Program-made: the position numbers and the translations under genes
From: Richelia sinica FACHB-800
GTDB taxonomy: Bacteria; Cyanobacteriota; Cyanobacteriia; Cyanobacteriales; Nostocaceae
NCBI RefSeq assembly: GCF_014698825.1
Contig: NZ_JACJTT010000018.1
Coordinates: 1 to 64,000 of the forward strand
Direction: 5' to 3'
Length of the DNA stretch: 64,000 nt
Part shown: positions 46,598 through 56,046 of the stretch, piece by piece
How the letters are laid out: each line of letters starts with the position of its first letter
How positions within the stretch are numbered: position 1 is the first letter of the stretch
Notes under the pieces: generated by a model
What the model was told of the DNA's origin: nothing
What the model saw: the letters and a program-made list of their open reading frames with translations, nothing else
The model's database searches: none

Positions 46598-47689
46598 TTA
46601 AGAACAGCTACTTAAAGGAATGTAGGGATAGGGAGGAGTATAATATAAAACATTGACCAGATATTTTCCATCATCTGTCTGATCATAAAAGGGAATGTCT
46701 CCATCTTTATCCGAGGCATAAGCCCATGTTTTAATATGCTGGGCAGGTAGATTTAATTCAGAGGGGATGGGAGGATAGGGAAAAACCACTCTCGCAGCTA
46801 AAGAATTACTGGTTGGACTAGTTGACATCTCTCTCACATTTCCCTGAAAGATATTCCAACTTACTTCTAAGCTATACTCTGTGACGATTTCGCCCGTACT
46901 CAAAATAGGCGGATAAATTTGGTGGTACTGTTCTTGGCCAGGTTCACCAAGTTTATAGTATGCTTGTCCCGCTAAGAGGAGACTCAAAGCTATACCCTGC
47001 CAAGCTAGACTACTAGGTAAAATTAATAGTCTTGATGCTTCATCAGGGTCTTGTTTGGGTTTAAGTGGATAGTAAGGATCTAGGTTGTCTGGTATTAAAT
47101 GATCAGGGGGATAATTTGGTGTAATCAGGAAAATTTCCCTGGCCACCAAACCATCTAATAGGTCAAATTGGATATTATTCCATTGGCCATTAGTGAATTG
47201 ATTCCAGATGTATCGATGGTCTTTATTGGCTTCTAAATAGGCATCCCATGTTTTAGCAATTAACTGAGACATTTGCCGAGTCTGAAGTAAATTGCGAATA
47301 GGGCTATAAAAATTATTTAATTCGACACTGGCATAGTCATTTTCATCACTAGATTGTTCTGCTGCCAAGGCTTGGACAAAACCATTTGCCAAAACTGAAC
47401 CAGGGGATGGTAGGTATGAACCTATTTTTTCAGGATCGCCTACACGTGGATACTCTAACTTTTTGAGCTTTCTGACACTGCTATAGTCAAGCTGATATTC
47501 CGAGGAGCTAAATTCTCCTCTGGTTTTAGTGACTATTGTTGTTTCAATATGTGGGCCTGGTGGTACTTGATGGGAATTATTCTGAGCACGAGGAGTCACT
47601 AATAGTATTTGGTAAAGGCTATCATCTCTATACCAATCCCTTGTTTTGAGGGGATCTAGGGAAGCACACAACTTAACTGATTGACGCAT
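46598..47689 (-). CDS. Unrecognised 363-aa protein of the YcaO cluster
   Basis: I recognise no family. The protein is soluble-looking, with no signal peptide and a single moderately hydrophobic stretch (ILPSSLAWQGIALSLLLAGQAYY, about 222-245). It is rich in Pro and Tyr toward the end: FPYPPIPSELN, YYTPPYPYIP, and a final LSSCS. It lies 44 bases after the amidohydrolase gene and is followed by a long inverted repeat. Position suggests a role with the YcaO enzyme: an accessory enzyme, a scaffold, or even a large substrate with a heterocyclisable Ser/Cys C-terminus. None of these is shown. Confidence 0.75.
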   Translation of the reverse strand: MRQSVKLCASLDPLKTRDWYRDDSLYQILLVTPRAQNNSHQVPPGPHIETTIVTKTRGEFSSSEYQLDYSSVRKLKKLEYPRVGDPEKIGSYLPSPGSVLANGFVQALAAEQSSDENDYASVELNNFYSPIRNLLQTRQMSQLIAKTWDAYLEANKDHRYIWNQFTNGQWNNIQFDLLDGLVAREIFLITPNYPPDHLIPDNLDPYYPLKPKQDPDEASRLLILPSSLAWQGIALSLLLAGQAYYKLGEPGQEQYHQIYPPILSTGEIVTEYSLEVSWNIFQGNVREMSTSPTSNSLAARVVFPYPPIPSELNLPAQHIKTWAYASDKDGDIPFYDQTDDGKYLVNVLYYTPPYPYIPLSSCS

Positions 47690-47733
47690 GGTAATATTTG
47701 ACCTTATTGCTGATTAACAAGTTGGGAAATAGT

Positions 47734-48816
47734 TCAAGTCAAACTGTAGAAACGGCAAGGATTATCCCAAACTATTTTTTGGATTGTGGCTGGAGATAAA
47801 CCATCAAGTCCTAATAATGTGTTGACAATGTTAGGTTTATGATCCATATGGGGATAATCTGAACCGAAGATTAAGTTGTCAGTCCCGATCAAGTCGATAA
47901 TTTGGGTTAAGTAAGGTTCCGACGGCTCAATGGCCACAAAACATTGGCGAAGGAAATACTCCGATGGTTTTATTTTTACATGACTCTTTACTTCCCAATG
48001 TAAATTTTCATACTCTTCATCTAATCGCCATAACCAGTAAGGAACCCAGCCACAACCAGACTCGAAAAAACATACCTTTAATTGTGGATGACGTTCTAGT
48101 ACCCCACCTTCAATTAAGGCTAATAAGGCCATCATGTGCTCTAGGGGATGGGAACAGGCGTGCATGGCAAAACGGGTATGAAATCGATCTGCACCTGTGG
48201 TGGGTAAACGGCTGTGGGTTCCTTCGTGAATTCCTATTGCTATGCCTAATTCCTCGCAGGCTGTCCAAAATGGTTCATAGGCAGGATCGCTTAAAAGTCG
48301 CCCTTTGACGGGATTAGGGCGTAAAAAGACGGCTTTACAGCCAAATTCGGCGATACGATGTAATTCGGACACCATTTGCTCTGGGTCATGGAGATTAATT
48401 GCTCCTACGCCTTTTAATTGTTCTGGTGCATAACTGCAAAATTCCTCATATAACCAAGTGTTATAGGCATGGGTAAAGGCTCCTACTACTTCGGGTGGCA
48501 TGGTATCAATGGCGAATATCCAGAGTCCGTAGGTAGGATACAGAAATGCGATATCAATGCCCATCTGTACCATATTTTGCAGATGGGATTCGGGATCATA
48601 TCGTTGGAAATAAGCATTGGGGTGAGCATTCATCATTTGCTTATTGCCCTCTTCTAGGACAGGTTGTGATATCTTGCCCAAGATTGATTGTCCTTGAATT
48701 TTCATATCTGGAGAGGGGGCAAAGTGGCGAAATTCTGGGGGTAGATACTTAGCCCACATGTACTGAGGCTCGATTACATGGGAATCAGCGTCAATGATTT
48801 TATATCCATGCAGCAT
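47734..48816 (-). CDS. Amidohydrolase_2-type metal-dependent hydrolase
   Basis: The 360-residue protein is a TIM-barrel amidohydrolase of the ACMSD-like branch. It has the metal motif DADSH near residue 9-13, then HEGTHS, ACSHPLEHMM, FFESGCGWVPYWLWRLDE and GSDYPHMD, together a plausible mononuclear metal site. In this family the reaction is hydrolysis or decarboxylation of a small substrate. RiPP clusters such as that of bottromycin also encode amidohydrolases that trim modified peptides, which makes a maturation role here plausible but unproven. The gene is 78 bases after the YcaO gene and 44 before the next, in one transcription direction. Confidence 0.9.
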   Translation of the reverse strand: MLHGYKIIDADSHVIEPQYMWAKYLPPEFRHFAPSPDMKIQGQSILGKISQPVLEEGNKQMMNAHPNAYFQRYDPESHLQNMVQMGIDIAFLYPTYGLWIFAIDTMPPEVVGAFTHAYNTWLYEEFCSYAPEQLKGVGAINLHDPEQMVSELHRIAEFGCKAVFLRPNPVKGRLLSDPAYEPFWTACEELGIAIGIHEGTHSRLPTTGADRFHTRFAMHACSHPLEHMMALLALIEGGVLERHPQLKVCFFESGCGWVPYWLWRLDEEYENLHWEVKSHVKIKPSEYFLRQCFVAIEPSEPYLTQIIDLIGTDNLIFGSDYPHMDHKPNIVNTLLGLDGLSPATIQKIVWDNPCRFYSLT

Positions 48817-48894
48817 GGTTGTATGAGTTGTGGTGAAAGGCTGATGACTGAGGAGATAGGAAGGAAGGAAAAAGTGTTGAATTTTGAATGGGTA

Positions 48895-51189
48895 TTACAT
48901 CCACATAGGATAGGGGTTGAGTTGGGTTTGTGTGAGGGGCTGTTGTAACCAACCCATCTGTACAGGAACGTCATACAATCTTCCTGAACCTAAGCGTCTC
49001 CACATATGACGCATTCCCGGTATGATGACTTTAGCTACCCTGAGTCCCACATCAGGACGGGTCTGGTCAAGCACTAGCATTTCTAGTCCCTTTTGTTCTA
49101 CGATTTGCTGGCAAAGTTGCACATCTGCGAGGAGGTCGTCGTGGGCTATTTGGGGATAATCGCGATCAAGTTTTGTGTGACTTTGGTGGTTTGGTAACAA
49201 ATATGGTTGATTAGCCACGGTTGCAGACTGCCACCATTCTATCGCCAAGCGATCGCCTGATTGGGGATAAATAGTCCGACCATCTGGTGTACAAGGTAAG
49301 ACGTTGGGTAGAATTTGATTTACTTCCGTTAAGGCTCGACTGATGGCAATAACTGGGTCAAAATGAGTGCCATAACCTAAAACAATATCTTCTACTGCCC
49401 GATTTTTTCTGTGTGTAATGGCTGCAAAGGTAGGAATATTTAAATCACTGCTAATATCTAGTACCCAAAGTTCGCGGTCAAGGCTTTGATAATATTGTTT
49501 GAGTTCCTGAAAATAAGGTACATCAAAACTATCCAAATCTACCGCTGGTCGAGATATGCGGTTATACCACCACAAAGCTACACTATCTCGCTCCACTAAT
49601 TCCATAAATGCTTGGAGAATGGCTTCTTCGATGGTATTACCTGCCGCGCACCCATTGGAATCAGCCCAACAATCGGGTTTATAGGGTGGGGAATAGCCAT
49701 AATAGCAGTAAGCTGTGGGTAAATATTTGAATTCTTGGTGAGTGAGAGACCACACAGGTGTCCAATCAATTTCTCTTTCTTCGTCAAAGGGTTCTGGGAC
49801 TTTTTGAAACCATCCTTGACATTGGGCATTCCATTCTTCCCGATTTTGATATTGTTCTGGGCTGAAATTCATGCAAGCATTGGGGTGAATGGCTTTGTCT
49901 CCCAGTTGTTGATAACTGCCTTTGTGGATGATTTCGTTGCCTTGAAATACCCCAGAATATCTTTCAATCCCTTCACAGAAACCACTAGCCCTAGCTTGGG
50001 TATCCGTCCGACCTTTACCACCACTACGACCACCCAAATTTTGACGTAAACTCTCGATATTGTCAAAAACGCTGAGAAAATGATGTTTAGCAATGTAGGT
50101 GTGGGTTAAACCGTTGCCTGGTATTTTCCTCAGTTCTCTAATCACACCTGTAATGGGGCTAATGTGATGTTGATATCTTCTGAGAGTTTCTTGGGGTGAA
50201 CAATAGCGATGTCCTCCATCAGCAGTAAAAGCTTTTTTCCGATGTCCTAAAACCACTGGTCGCGGTATGTTTTCTTTCCCCTGGAGTTCACCACAGCTAG
50301 GACATTGGGGCCGCTTGACGAGGGTATGGTCTTGGGTTTGTAGGGTCAAGGTGTCATAGGTAATAATTTTCCCCGCTAATCGTTGATTTTGCCCTTGAAT
50401 AATCCATTTAAACAGTTCTGTCGCTGCCATTCCTAAGCCTGTTTGGACTGTGGAAGGAAGGAAACCTAGAGGAGGAGAGAGGGAAGTTTGTTGATGTGTT
50501 TGCAGATATCTAGTGACTGGTCTGTTATCACGTAAACGACTCGCTAAACATTCCCAACAACCGGTTTGCTGGGGCTGAAATATGGGGCCTATCCACAAAA
50601 TTGTTCCCAGAGGGTTGACCAACATCCAGGGAGATTGTGATGCTAATGCTTGGTGATTAAATTCTGCTAAATCTGGATGTAGATAGTCATCGGTTAAGAT
50701 AACGGTGATATCTCCCGCATCACCTACTTGAATATGCACAGATGCTAGGAGGTCGGTGAAGTCTGCGGTGGCAAGTGATCCCAAGGCTTTGACTGCTACC
50801 TTTGTCGATTGTAACCTTTGGGCAGCAACTAGGGGTGTGAGGTGAAGATGATGGCAGAAAATCGCTAATTGAGAGGGTAGTGAGTCGTCTTGTTCTACTA
50901 AATAACCCTGTTGTTCTAGTTGAAATAGGGCATATTGGGTTTTAACACTGACATCAAGAACACTTTGAAAAAATTCGGTTTTTTCTGGGGAAATGTGTTG
51001 TAGTAGTTCCAGTTGAATGATGTCAATAATCTCTTCAACGGTATAACTTTGCTGTTCTAGTAAAGCTGCAATACGATAGGAAAAGCGATCGCTCAATAAC
51101 ACTGTATCTCGCTCAGAGAGAAGAAATATCTGCTCTGGTTCTATAGTTGCTACAGAGTAAAGGGGTTTAAAGGTTGGTTGATTGAGCAT
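48895..51189 (-). CDS. Fused E1-like / YcaO cyclodehydratase (TOMM-type RiPP enzyme)
   Basis: The protein is 764 residues from the chosen ATG, close to cyanobactin TruD/PatD in size and architecture. The N-terminal part (about 1-330) is the leader-binding E1/ThiF-like domain with a zinc tetrad (Cys211/214, Cys296/299). The C-terminal part (about 340-764) is YcaO with its ATP-binding signatures: S402-x3-E406-x2-ER in SGFCEGIER, Q526-x3-E530 in QAFMELVER, and R618-x3-E622 in RALTEVNQ. It ends NPYPMWM, a proline-bearing tail as in azoline-forming members. Expected chemistry is ATP-dependent cyclisation of Cys, Ser or Thr in a precursor peptide to azolines. The ATG at 51189 follows the upstream stop by 2 bases; a longer in-frame start at 51237 would overlap that gene. 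No azoline dehydrogenase or subtilase-type protease is adjacent. Confidence 0.95.
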   Translation of the reverse strand: MLNQPTFKPLYSVATIEPEQIFLLSERDTVLLSDRFSYRIAALLEQQSYTVEEIIDIIQLELLQHISPEKTEFFQSVLDVSVKTQYALFQLEQQGYLVEQDDSLPSQLAIFCHHLHLTPLVAAQRLQSTKVAVKALGSLATADFTDLLASVHIQVGDAGDITVILTDDYLHPDLAEFNHQALASQSPWMLVNPLGTILWIGPIFQPQQTGCWECLASRLRDNRPVTRYLQTHQQTSLSPPLGFLPSTVQTGLGMAATELFKWIIQGQNQRLAGKIITYDTLTLQTQDHTLVKRPQCPSCGELQGKENIPRPVVLGHRKKAFTADGGHRYCSPQETLRRYQHHISPITGVIRELRKIPGNGLTHTYIAKHHFLSVFDNIESLRQNLGGRSGGKGRTDTQARASGFCEGIERYSGVFQGNEIIHKGSYQQLGDKAIHPNACMNFSPEQYQNREEWNAQCQGWFQKVPEPFDEEREIDWTPVWSLTHQEFKYLPTAYCYYGYSPPYKPDCWADSNGCAAGNTIEEAILQAFMELVERDSVALWWYNRISRPAVDLDSFDVPYFQELKQYYQSLDRELWVLDISSDLNIPTFAAITHRKNRAVEDIVLGYGTHFDPVIAISRALTEVNQILPNVLPCTPDGRTIYPQSGDRLAIEWWQSATVANQPYLLPNHQSHTKLDRDYPQIAHDDLLADVQLCQQIVEQKGLEMLVLDQTRPDVGLRVAKVIIPGMRHMWRRLGSGRLYDVPVQMGWLQQPLTQTQLNPYPMWM

Positions 51190-51191
51190 AT

Positions 51192-53447
51192 TTATATATG
51201 ATTTATTGTTTTGAAATACTTTCGATATAATTCGCAACTAGGAGTTACTTTATCTTTTAAATGTTTAATTAATCCCATGCTGCTTAATTTATAAGTCATA
51301 CTGGGTTCTAATGATATTGGTTCGGTCGAATTAATCACAGTATATAATGCTTGAGCTAATTCAGGCTGTTCTTGTAATGTTGCTTGATGTCGCTGCAAAT
51401 GATAGGCATAAACTCCAGTTGGTGTTACTGCTGTTTCTAGAAGTTCCGGTAAAGTAATTTCTCCTTGACTGAGATGATAAATAGCCATGTGTACAAATGC
51501 CGGATGTCCTTCCACCAAAGACATTAATTCCTGGGCTTCTTGATAGTTAGTCCAGTGGAGTCCATAGCGTTGTGCTAAATGTTGTACCTGTTCTAAACTA
51601 AAATCACTCAACTCTACTGGTAAGCCCACATTAAAAGGAGATTGTTTTAATTGTAGAGGTACATAAATTTCCGTGGAATGGACAATAATTAGGCGTAAAT
51701 TTCTCCAAACCTGGTCTCTTTTTGCTTCTTCATACCAAGAACGAAACAGAGGTAAAACATCTTTAGCAACGGCAGGATGTTCAAAAATATATTGAACTTC
51801 ATCTATTGCTAATACTAGGGGTTTCTTCAATTGTTTTAAAATATGATTCTTTAAATATAAAGAGCAACTAATTTTACTGCCAATATCTTCATCCCAGTAA
51901 TCATCTAATTTTGATTCCATTTGCAATTGATTGGTGATATTGGCACATAACCACCGCAGAAACCGATGTAAATCACGCAAAATTACATCGTCAATTTGTT
52001 CTAGACTTAAGCTGACTGTATGATAATTTTGTTTAAGTGAATAATCTAACATCCTCAACAATAAAGAAGTTTTCCCCATTTCTCTCGGTGCCTTCACTCT
52101 CACTAAAGCACCAGGTTTTCTAATTTCATCACAAACCTGAGTTTCCACTATTGAGCGTTCTATATAAAAAGGTGAACCAAGGGGAACTGCTCCACTAGGA
52201 TAACAAGGTAAATTGATGGGGTTGTCTGTATTTTTAAGCGTGTTAGCAGACTCAGGTATATTAGCCGCAGAGACAACATTTGTTGAATCACCTGAATAGA
52301 CATCAACTTTTGATGCTGTTAATTGTTGATTAACCCAGTCTAAATTAAAAATTTTGGCGTAGATTGGGTTTTTGACTATTAAATTGCTTTGATGTTGAGT
52401 AACTAGTCCTGAAAGCCGTAATTGCAAATATTCAGGAATATGATCTGAGGGGATTTTCCCCTGTTTAATAATCTGTTTGTATAAGGTTAATAGCTTTTCG
52501 CTGTTGGGTGTATTCCGCACCAAGCGATCGCGTATAGTTCTTAAATGCTCCGGTTCGTCTTGAGATTCCCAGTTTTGAAGAATTTGACTATGGACAATTT
52601 GCTCAATCCACTGCTTTTCTTCCCCTGGTGGTGGTGGAGGACATTCTGTACTAGAATTGCAGCAGCAGTTATTGACAATTAGCCAACACAACTTTTGAGT
52701 TAAAAAAGGTTGTCCATTCGTCCAATACAAAACTTCTTTTAACACCGCTTCTGGGTTAATAATCTTGCCTATCAATCCTTGAATTAAAGGTTGACTTTCA
52801 GCCAATTTAAATCCTTGTAATTCAATCGCTCTACCAATATTAAAAGGTGTAGAAAAATTTTTATCTTGAATTAAATCAGAAGGGGCAGCCACCCCCAACA
52901 GAGCAAATGAAAGCCTTCGATAAGCTGGATTCAAAGCCCGGTTTTCATAACAGTGGCGAATCAGTCCAAAAAATTCATCTGTGGAAAAATTCAGCCCTAA
53001 TACATTATCAATTTCATCAATAAAAATAACTATTTTTTCTTGAATTTGGGTTAATAAAACTGTTTCGATAAATTCATTTAAACATTGGATAGGAGAAAGA
53101 TCATCCCGTTCTTTTAACCAACTACGTCGATTAATTTGTAACTTAAAACCACTAATTAATTCCTGAATTATGCCCCCATACCATTGGGAAGGAGTAATTT
53201 GTTGACTACCAATGCCACTCAACTCAATTTCTGCACAAGCAATTCCTGTGGCACGTAAACTTTCCATTGTCCGTACTCGTAAGCTAGACTTACCCATTTG
53301 CCTAGCATTGAGAACATAACAATATTCTCCCGCTAATAACCCTTGGTAAAGTTCGGTGTCAGCTTGACGCACCACATAGGTAGGTGCATCTGGGGGAAGA
53401 CTACCACCAGGTTGATATTGATAGGTGGCATTGAATTTGGCAAACAT
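51192..53447 (-). CDS. Tandem AAA_35 double ATPase
   Basis: The 751-residue protein has two AAA_35 ATPase units. Unit 1 (about 5-350) has Walker [14 protein letters not shown] near residue 53 and Walker [13 protein letters not shown]. Unit 2 (about 425-750) has Walker [14 protein letters not shown] near 460 and [11 protein letters not shown]. Unit 1 matches the C-terminus of the giant fusion at 40645-46461; unit 2 matches the protein at 39211-40614. So this protein looks like a fusion of the two types encoded downstream, with ATPase genes on both sides of the YcaO module. Its stop (TAA) nearly touches the YcaO start, which implies translational coupling. Role unknown; AAA_35 proteins are thought to act in signalling or conflict systems. 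Confidence 0.92.
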   Translation of the reverse strand: MFAKFNATYQYQPGGSLPPDAPTYVVRQADTELYQGLLAGEYCYVLNARQMGKSSLRVRTMESLRATGIACAEIELSGIGSQQITPSQWYGGIIQELISGFKLQINRRSWLKERDDLSPIQCLNEFIETVLLTQIQEKIVIFIDEIDNVLGLNFSTDEFFGLIRHCYENRALNPAYRRLSFALLGVAAPSDLIQDKNFSTPFNIGRAIELQGFKLAESQPLIQGLIGKIINPEAVLKEVLYWTNGQPFLTQKLCWLIVNNCCCNSSTECPPPPPGEEKQWIEQIVHSQILQNWESQDEPEHLRTIRDRLVRNTPNSEKLLTLYKQIIKQGKIPSDHIPEYLQLRLSGLVTQHQSNLIVKNPIYAKIFNLDWVNQQLTASKVDVYSGDSTNVVSAANIPESANTLKNTDNPINLPCYPSGAVPLGSPFYIERSIVETQVCDEIRKPGALVRVKAPREMGKTSLLLRMLDYSLKQNYHTVSLSLEQIDDVILRDLHRFLRWLCANITNQLQMESKLDDYWDEDIGSKISCSLYLKNHILKQLKKPLVLAIDEVQYIFEHPAVAKDVLPLFRSWYEEAKRDQVWRNLRLIIVHSTEIYVPLQLKQSPFNVGLPVELSDFSLEQVQHLAQRYGLHWTNYQEAQELMSLVEGHPAFVHMAIYHLSQGEITLPELLETAVTPTGVYAYHLQRHQATLQEQPELAQALYTVINSTEPISLEPSMTYKLSSMGLIKHLKDKVTPSCELYRKYFKTINHI

Positions 53448-53630
53448 GAATAGTTGTGAAAAGCTGTAAGTATCAGGCAGAAATATATATTAGTATAATA
53501 TATTACTAATTTAATATAAATTTTTTACTGTCTTATACCGTTTCTTTGTGTGGCTGCATAAATGTTTACCCATCGGTTGCGTCGTTCACCCTTGCCAAGA
53601 GGGGACTACTGTTTAGATGTTATGGGTGAT

Positions 53631-53660
53631 GTAGGGTTTTGTTGTGTCAACCCAACCTAC
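53631..53660. repeat. Imperfect hairpin of the cyanobacterial gtaggttgggtt family
   Basis: gtagggttttgttgtgtcaacccaacctac forms an imperfect hairpin. A partial second copy (ttgcgtcaacccaacctact) lies at 54789-54808. It sits between the vapC-like stop and the start of the ATPase gene, so it could end the toxin-antitoxin transcript ahead of the YcaO operon promoter. Confidence 0.6.
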
Positions 53661-53679
53661 TCGCTATAAATTAATTAGC

Positions 53680-54093
53680 TCAAAATAGCAAATTTTCAAA
53701 AGGATAACTTTGCTTCCAACGATAGGTGTTAAAGTCACGTTGATCTACTGAAAAAATGCGCCCATGTCCTAAATGTTCTGCTAAAATTACTAAGGAAGCA
53801 TCAGCTAAATCCATTGGCAAATTAGCATATTGTTCCATTAGCTGAATAATTCGCGGATTATGGTGAGCTTCTAAATTAAAAACTGTAAATAATTCTTGTT
53901 GCAGACTGTTTAAAAAAGTAATTTGCGCTTGAACTCCTTTGCGAGTTAGTAAAAGATAACAGGTTTCGGTGACAACACACCATGTTGTAATTAATGGTTC
54001 GTTGTATTTTTTAAAAGTTTGTTTTGTTTGTTCGTGGTAGGTGTCTTTTTGGTCAATGAGAGCTAACCAAAATCCTGTATCAACTATGATCAT
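53680..54093 (-). CDS. PIN-domain toxin (VapC-like)
   Basis: The protein is 137 residues from the ATG at 54093 (MIIVDTGFWLALID); an extra 19 codons upstream lack PIN features. The acidic catalytic positions look present: the VDTG aspartate, Glu in VVTETCYLL, and the late DLADASLV and VDQRDF aspartates. PIN toxins are Mg-dependent RNases that cleave tRNA or rRNA. The ATG lies within the end of the antitoxin gene (14-base overlap), the standard arrangement of a type II toxin-antitoxin pair. Confidence 0.88.
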   Translation of the reverse strand: MIIVDTGFWLALIDQKDTYHEQTKQTFKKYNEPLITTWCVVTETCYLLLTRKGVQAQITFLNSLQQELFTVFNLEAHHNPRIIQLMEQYANLPMDLADASLVILAEHLGHGRIFSVDQRDFNTYRWKQSYPFENLLF

Positions 54094-54334
54094 ATTTATT
54101 GGGTAATGTATTAGATAAAGCTTCTTTATATGTGGTTGATAAATTTTCATCTACAGAACAACAACCAATTAATCCAATTTCATCAAATTTTTCATAGATA
54201 GTTTTTTCTTGATGATGATTTTCTGGTTGTAGATAACGTTTTTTTAGTAATTGAATAAAATCAAGTAGTAAGATTTGTGCTTCTTCTGGTAAGCTGTTAA
54301 TTTCTTGAGATATTTCTGCAAGTTTGATATCCAT
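54080..54334 (-). CDS. Antitoxin of the VapBC-like pair (DUF2281-type)
   Basis: The 84-residue protein starts MDIKLAEISQEINSLPEEAQILLLDFIQLL, the pattern of the DUF2281-like antitoxins found upstream of PIN toxins in cyanobacteria. The C-terminal half is variable and probably binds the toxin. It overlaps the toxin start by 14 bases, so both are translated from one message. Autoregulation is likely but not shown. Confidence 0.82.
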   Translation of the reverse strand: MDIKLAEISQEINSLPEEAQILLLDFIQLLKKRYLQPENHHQEKTIYEKFDEIGLIGCCSVDENLSTTYKEALSNTLPNKYDHS

Positions 54335-54368
54335 AATTACTGCCTTCTTTGAGTTATTTTTCCTACCA

Positions 54369-54578
54369 TTATACTGTATTTTCTGATTCTAAGCTAATTA
54401 CACCTATTAAAATTTGATTACAGAGAGCAAGTTCAAAGAAGGTTTCTATGGTGGGTTTTTCAGGAATAGAAGATAGGATTTCTTGTTGAATAGATGCTAG
54501 TATAATTCGTATGAGATGCCAACCTTCTTTGATTGGTAATTTTAATACCTATTCTTGTAATTATTGTAATTCAATCAT
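54369..54578 (-). pseudogene. Degenerate small gene with two in-frame stops
   Basis: Reading the minus strand from the ATG at 54578, the frame gives MIELQ, a TAA stop, LQE, a TAG stop, then VLKLPIKEGWHLIR, SIQQEILSSIP and FFELALCNQ, ending at a TAA at 54371. The two stops replace what were probably Gln codons (CAA, CAG). The reconstructed product would be about 69 residues, like the small antitoxin-type proteins often found beside PIN genes. I read this as a decayed antitoxin-like gene. Confidence 0.6.
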
Positions 54579-54645
54579 AATTTTGTTGTTAACTTTAATT
54601 TCCCTATTCTAACAGATGCTTACATAATGATGATTTCTGTCCCAC

Positions 54646-54752
54646 ATATAGCAATCCTACCTCAATCCTGAGAAAATACCTAGATAAAAATCCTTGTTTT
54701 ATAAGTATTTGAGGCTTTTTGAACTCTCACGTATCATTTAGGATTGCTATAT
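54646..54752. repeat. MITE-like element with 14-bp perfect terminal inverted repeats
   Basis: The ends atatagcaatccta and taggattgctatat are exact inverted repeats enclosing about 80 bases with no coding capacity. The end sequence is a common dispersed repeat in Nostoc-type genomes. No clear target duplication was identified. It supports the view that 54.3-55.1 kb has been a landing site for mobile DNA. Confidence 0.75.
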
Positions 54753-54913
54753 TTGATGATGGGGTGGTTTGGGTGATATTGGAATTCCTTGCGTCAACCC
54801 AACCTACTCACTGCTATTTTTACTGTGAATGGAACTGACTATAATGTAACGACAGTTACAAAGAGTAATAACAGTTTATCCTCGCAATTGCAATCTCAGG
54901 TTTGGTAGGGAAA

Positions 54914-55060
54914 TCAATCGTTATCCAATTCCAGTTCTATTAGTCTAGTTTTTAGCTGCTCTATACCTTTTGCCTGCTCAATGATAATCTCTACCAGTTG
55001 TTCTGTTGCGAATTGTCTCAATGTTTCACTGTCTAGTTTTGAGGGCAGGTCTGTTTCCAT
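54914..55060 (-). pseudogene. Remnant of an IS66-type transposase N-terminus
   Basis: A 48-codon minus-strand frame starts METDLPSKLDSETLRQF and continues ATEQLVEIIIEQAKGIEQL, the coiled-coil N-terminal style of cyanobacterial IS66-family transposases. It stops at TGA after ELELDND, and the rest of the transposase is missing. No inverted repeats of the original insertion are visible. It looks like a truncated relic; a real small coiled-coil protein is the alternative. Confidence 0.5.
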
Positions 55061-55176
55061 AACTGCTATCTTCTGCCTCACATATCACACTTGTCAATCC
55101 CCTGCAACCTGAATCCTTACCGTTATTGATGCTAGAATTTTGTGTTTTATTGTTGAATTTCGTTGCTCAAAATTGT

Positions 55177-56046
55177 CTAATTAAATCGTTCAAGTTCTAA
55201 TCCGTTTCTAGTGATTAATCTTAAGTTTATATAACGATAATAAAACATAATTTTTGTAGTAATTTTGGTAATTATTTTTTTAATCAGGGGATGATTCTTG
55301 CGGCATATCTCTTCACGTTTTTCAAAAAAAATACGATTTTTTTCTGGCTCAGATTGTCCATATTTGATTCTGACACGCTCAATTTTATCTTTAAAAAAAT
55401 CCAAGTTTTCCATAGTGTCATGTCTTATGGTGAGTCCAACTTTAGCTGCTGCTAGTCCCATTGTATTTCCTTCCCCATCATACATACCATTTAGTTCAAA
55501 AAATCTACCCAACTGTTCCCAAAGCTTTAAAAAATGTATTTCTTTACCTTCATCTCTGGTTACTACAAATAAGAATTCATGTACAAAGCGAATATTTTCA
55601 TCTTGCAAATTCAAATTTAAGTGGTGAGCAGACTTTTCTACAACTAGGTATTTTTTATTTGTATTGACATTATTTGTCATTTTAGTAGCAAAATGTTTTT
55701 TAATACTTGAACAACTTCTGGCTGTTATACCTGGCAACCATTGAAACTGGGGAAATTCTTTTAATATCCTCATATCTGCATCCATAAACATACAGGAACT
55801 GAACAAAGATAATGCTTTAGAAATGACATATACTTTATCTTGGTAGCAGCCTACGCTTTTTTGACTATGTTGAAAGGATTGAACCTGTTCAAACTGACTA
55901 AAGTAATGTGGTTTATCAGTGAGAATCACAAAGGGAATACCTGGGGCATACACAGAAATATCTTCAGCCAAAAGTAATGCTAAATCACGGTATTCTTTAC
56001 CTAACGCTAAAGTACAAAAGCAAAAGTCATTGTTATTGATATTCAT
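55177..56046 (-). CDS. GT-A-fold protein, putative glycosyltransferase
   Basis: The 289-residue protein has the layout of a nucleotide-sugar transferase fold: FCFCTLALGKEYRDLALLLAEDI at the start, VILTDKPHYF, and the DxD-type FMDADMRIL (about residue 93), which binds the metal-nucleotide sugar in GT-A enzymes. A later NGMYDGEGNTMGLAAAKVG is plausible for acceptor recognition. The C-terminus is basic (KKIITKITTKIMFYYRYINLR). I cannot name a GT family. It lies between the decayed-element region and the transketolase-type gene; a link to the peptide cluster is only positional. Confidence 0.6.
   Translation of the reverse strand: MNINNNDFCFCTLALGKEYRDLALLLAEDISVYAPGIPFVILTDKPHYFSQFEQVQSFQHSQKSVGCYQDKVYVISKALSLFSSCMFMDADMRILKEFPQFQWLPGITARSCSSIKKHFATKMTNNVNTNKKYLVVEKSAHHLNLNLQDENIRFVHEFLFVVTRDEGKEIHFLKLWEQLGRFFELNGMYDGEGNTMGLAAAKVGLTIRHDTMENLDFFKDKIERVRIKYGQSEPEKNRIFFEKREEICRKNHPLIKKIITKITTKIMFYYRYINLRLITRNGLELERFN

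Noticed and set aside
51190-51237. Longer start for the YcaO protein
   Set aside because: It would overlap the upstream ATPase gene by 46 bases and adds an unconserved-looking segment; the ATG at 51189 follows the upstream stop.
54846-54859. Perfect GTA-N8-TAC match to the NtcA consensus
   Set aside because: It is not upstream of any gene at a suitable distance or followed by a proper -10 box; such matches occur by chance.
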